This document shows, piece by piece, positions 61,955-64,000 of a stretch of 64,000 nucleotides of DNA (position 1 is its first letter; each line of letters begins with the position of its first letter). Source of the stretch: Ptiloglossa arizonensis (lineage: Eukaryota; Arthropoda; Insecta; Hymenoptera; Colletidae); contig NW_027478786.1 in NCBI RefSeq assembly GCF_051014685.1, positions 1 through 64,000 of the forward strand, written 5' to 3'. The notes under the pieces were generated by a model, which saw only the letters and a list, made by a program, of their open reading frames with translations, ran no database searches and had not been told where the DNA came from. The translations under genes and the position numbers were made by a program.

Positions 61955-64000
61955 GAACTGCAAAAATTTTGAGTTTCTCAAGCGTTTCTTACTTCCAAAC
62001 TGCCATATCTCGCGAACGGATTGACCAATCCGCAAAATTTCTGTTGCATCTGAAAGTAGAAATTCGCCCGATTACAACTGTATGCGTACTTTTCCCCTAG
62101 GCCGTTCTAGTTATGCTTGTCGAGCATCAGAACTGCGAAAATTTTGAGTTTCTCAAGCGTTTCTTACCTCCAAACTGCCATATCTCGCGAACGGATTGAC
62201 CAATCCGCAAAATTTCTGTTGCATCTGAAAGTAGAAACTCGCCCGATTACAACGGTATGCGTACTTTTCCCCTAGCCCGTTGTAGTTATTCGTTTCGAGC
62301 AACAGAACTGCGAAAATTTTGAGTTTTTCAAGCGTTGCTTACCTCCAAACTGCCATATCTCGCGAACGGATTGACCAATCCGCAAAATTTCTGTTGCATC
62401 TGAAAGTAGAAACTCGCCCGATTACAACGGTATGCGTACTTTTCCCCTAGCCCGTTCTAGTTATTCGTTTCGAGCAACAGAACTGCGAAAATTTTGAGTT
62501 TTTCAAGCGTTGCTTACCTCCAAACTGCCATATCTCGCGAACGGATTGACCAATCCGCAAAATTTCTGTTGCATGTGAAAGTAGAAACTCGCCCGATTAC
62601 AGCGGTGTGCGTACTTTTCCCCTAGGCCGTTCTAGTTATGCTTGTCGAGCATCAGAACTGCGAAAATTTTGAGTTTCTCGAGCGTTTCTTACCTCCAAAC
62701 TGCCATATCTCGCGAACGGATTGACCAATCCGCAAAATTTCTGTTGCATCTGAAAGTAGAAACTCCCCCGACTACAACACTATGCGTACTTTTCCCCTAG
62801 GCCGTTCTAGTTATTCGTTTCGAGCATCAGAACTGCGAAAATTTTGAGTTTCTCAAGCGTTTCTTACCTCCAAACTGCCATAACTCGCGAACGGATTGAC
62901 CAATCCGCAAAATTTCTGTTGCATCTGAAAGTAGAAACTCGCCCGATTACAACGGTATGCGTACTTTTCCCCTAGCCCGTTCTAGTTATTCGTTTCGGGC
63001 AACAGAACTGCGAAAATTTTGAGTTTTTCAAGCGTTGCTTACCTCCAAACTGCCATATCTCGCGAACGGATTGACCAATCCGCAAAATTTCTGTTGCATC
63101 TGAAAGTAGAAACTCGCCCGATTACAACTGTATGCGTACTTTTCCCCTAGCCCGTTCTAGTTATTCGTTTCGAGCAACAGAACTGCGAAAATTTTGAGTT
63201 TCTCAAGCGTTGCTTACCTCCAAACTGCCATATCTCGCGAACAGATTGACCAATCCGCAAAATTTCTATTGCATCTGAAAGTAGAAACTCGCCCGATTAC
63301 AACAGTATGCGTACTTTTCCCCTAGGCCGACCTAGTTATTCGTTTCGAGCATCAGAACTGCAAAAGTTTTGAGTTTCTCAAGCGTTTCTTACTTCCAAAC
63401 TGCCATATCTCGCCAACGGATTGACCAATCCGCAAAATTTCTGTTGCATCTGAAAGTAGAAACTCGCCCGATTACAACGGTATGCGTACTTTTCCCCTAG
63501 GCCGTTCTAGTTATTCGTTTCGAGCATCAGAACTGTGAAAATTTTGAGTTTCTCAAGCGTTTCTTACCTCCAAACTGCCATATCTCGCGAACGGATTGAC
63601 CAATCCGCAAAATTTCTGTTGCATCTGAAAGTAGAAATTCGCCCGATTACAACTGTATGCGTACTTTTCCCCTAGGCCGTTCTAGTTATTCGTTTCGAGC
63701 ATCAGAACTGCGAAAATTTTGAGTTTCTCAAGCGAGTCTTACTTCCAAACTGCCATATCTCGCGAACGGATTGACCAATCCGCAAAATTTCTGTTGCATC
63801 TGAAAGTAGAAACTCGCCCGATTACAACGGTATGCGTACTTTTCCCCTAGCCCGTTCTAGTTATTCGTTTGGAGCAACAGAACTGCGAAAATTTTGAGTT
63901 TTTCAAGCGTTGCTTACCTCCAAACTGCCATATCTCGCGAACGGATTGACCAATCCGCAAAATTTCTGTTGCATCTGAAAGTAGAAACTCGCCCGATTAC
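61955..64000 (+). repeat. Right domain of mixed monomers, array continues past the edge
   Basis: Eleven monomers and a 121 bp partial one, without block-sized local duplication. Several rare variants are shared with the left end of the window rather than with the neighbouring HORs: CCATAACTCGCG (about 62879 and 2155), TTTCGGGCAACA (about 62993 and 2270) and CCCGTTGTAG (about 62277 and 1911). Private changes include CTCCCCCGACTAC near 62763, GCATGTGAAAG near 62571, AAGCGAGTC near 63732 and TTTGGAGC near 63869. No gene or other element is seen. Confidence 0.8.

Larger units (their letters stand above)
1..64000 (+). repeat. 175 bp satellite DNA array filling the window
   Basis: Every part of the window reads as head-to-tail copies of one monomer of 175 bp. 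Starts of the motif GAACTGCG or its variants fall at 6, 181, 356, 531 and so on. I followed the register by checkpoints to 63880, giving 365 complete monomers plus partial ones at both edges. All copies are on the same strand. Indels of 1-2 bp occur in 24 monomers that I located and nearly cancel (net -1 bp). No foreign insertion, inversion or gap was seen. Consensus composition is about 45 A, 53 T, 45 C and 32 G (44% GC, pyrimidine-rich on this strand). Such long homogeneous arrays are typical of eukaryotic centromeric or pericentromeric heterochromatin; that placement is inference. The family was not recognised by name. Confidence 0.99.

Noticed and set aside
1..64000. CRISPR array
   Set aside because: Repeats are contiguous, 175 bp long and all similar, with no unique spacers and no cas genes.
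1..64000. Transposable element or insertion in the array
   Set aside because: No stretch departs from the satellite; indels are 1-2 bp, and no terminal repeats, target duplications or transposase-like frames were seen.

Overview
The whole 64 kb window is one uninterrupted array of a tandem satellite DNA with a 175 bp monomer. I see no genes, RNA genes, mobile elements or CRISPR arrays. Counting from the start motif GAACTGCG at position 6, there are 365 complete monomers (6-63879), a 5 bp fragment at the left edge and a 121 bp fragment at the right edge. All monomers run in the same orientation. The net length drift over 63.9 kb is only -1 bp, and every indel I found is 1 or 2 bp. Both edges lie inside the satellite, so the array extends further on both sides. 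The content is eukaryotic centromeric or pericentromeric-type heterochromatin. The species cannot be named from the sequence. The consensus monomer is about 44% GC and carries 13 CpG where its C and G content predicts about 8, so there is no CpG decay; this argues mildly against a heavily methylated genome and fits many invertebrates.

On top of the 175 bp period lies a mosaic of higher-order repeats (HORs), in which blocks of several diverged monomers are duplicated together. From left to right: 1-3.9 kb mixed monomers with no long HOR; 4.0-8.7 kb an 11-mer (1925 bp) and a nested 7-mer (1225 bp); 8.9-12.0 kb a 9-mer (1573 bp) present twice; 12.6-15.7 kb an 11-mer with an internal 4-mer; 14.8-23.0 kb a 28-mer (4898 bp); 23-29.4 kb irregular sequence with a 13-mer (2275 bp); 29.4-36.6 kb a 16/18-mer (2801/3151 bp); 36.7-44.8 kb a 23-mer (4027 bp) present twice with no difference seen in the stretches compared; 44.8-50.6 kb short 2-, 3- and 5-mers; 50.6-56.1 kb a 16-mer (2801 bp); 55.7-61.9 kb a second, different 23-mer (4024-4025 bp) with a nested 7-mer; 62-64 kb mixed monomers that resemble the first 2.4 kb. 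HOR block boundaries are approximate because exchanges fell within identical sequence.

The monomer has structural signals that fit a chromatin role: length close to a nucleosome repeat, A-tracts AAAATTTT and AAAATTT about 71 bp apart, a 16 bp dyad CGGATTG-AC-CAATCCG, and a site that matches 7 of 9 core bases of the mammalian CENP-B box in the consensus and 9 of 9 in one monomer (117-133). The open reading frames that can be drawn (up to 104 codons, most from TTG starts) repeat with the satellite and are not considered genes.
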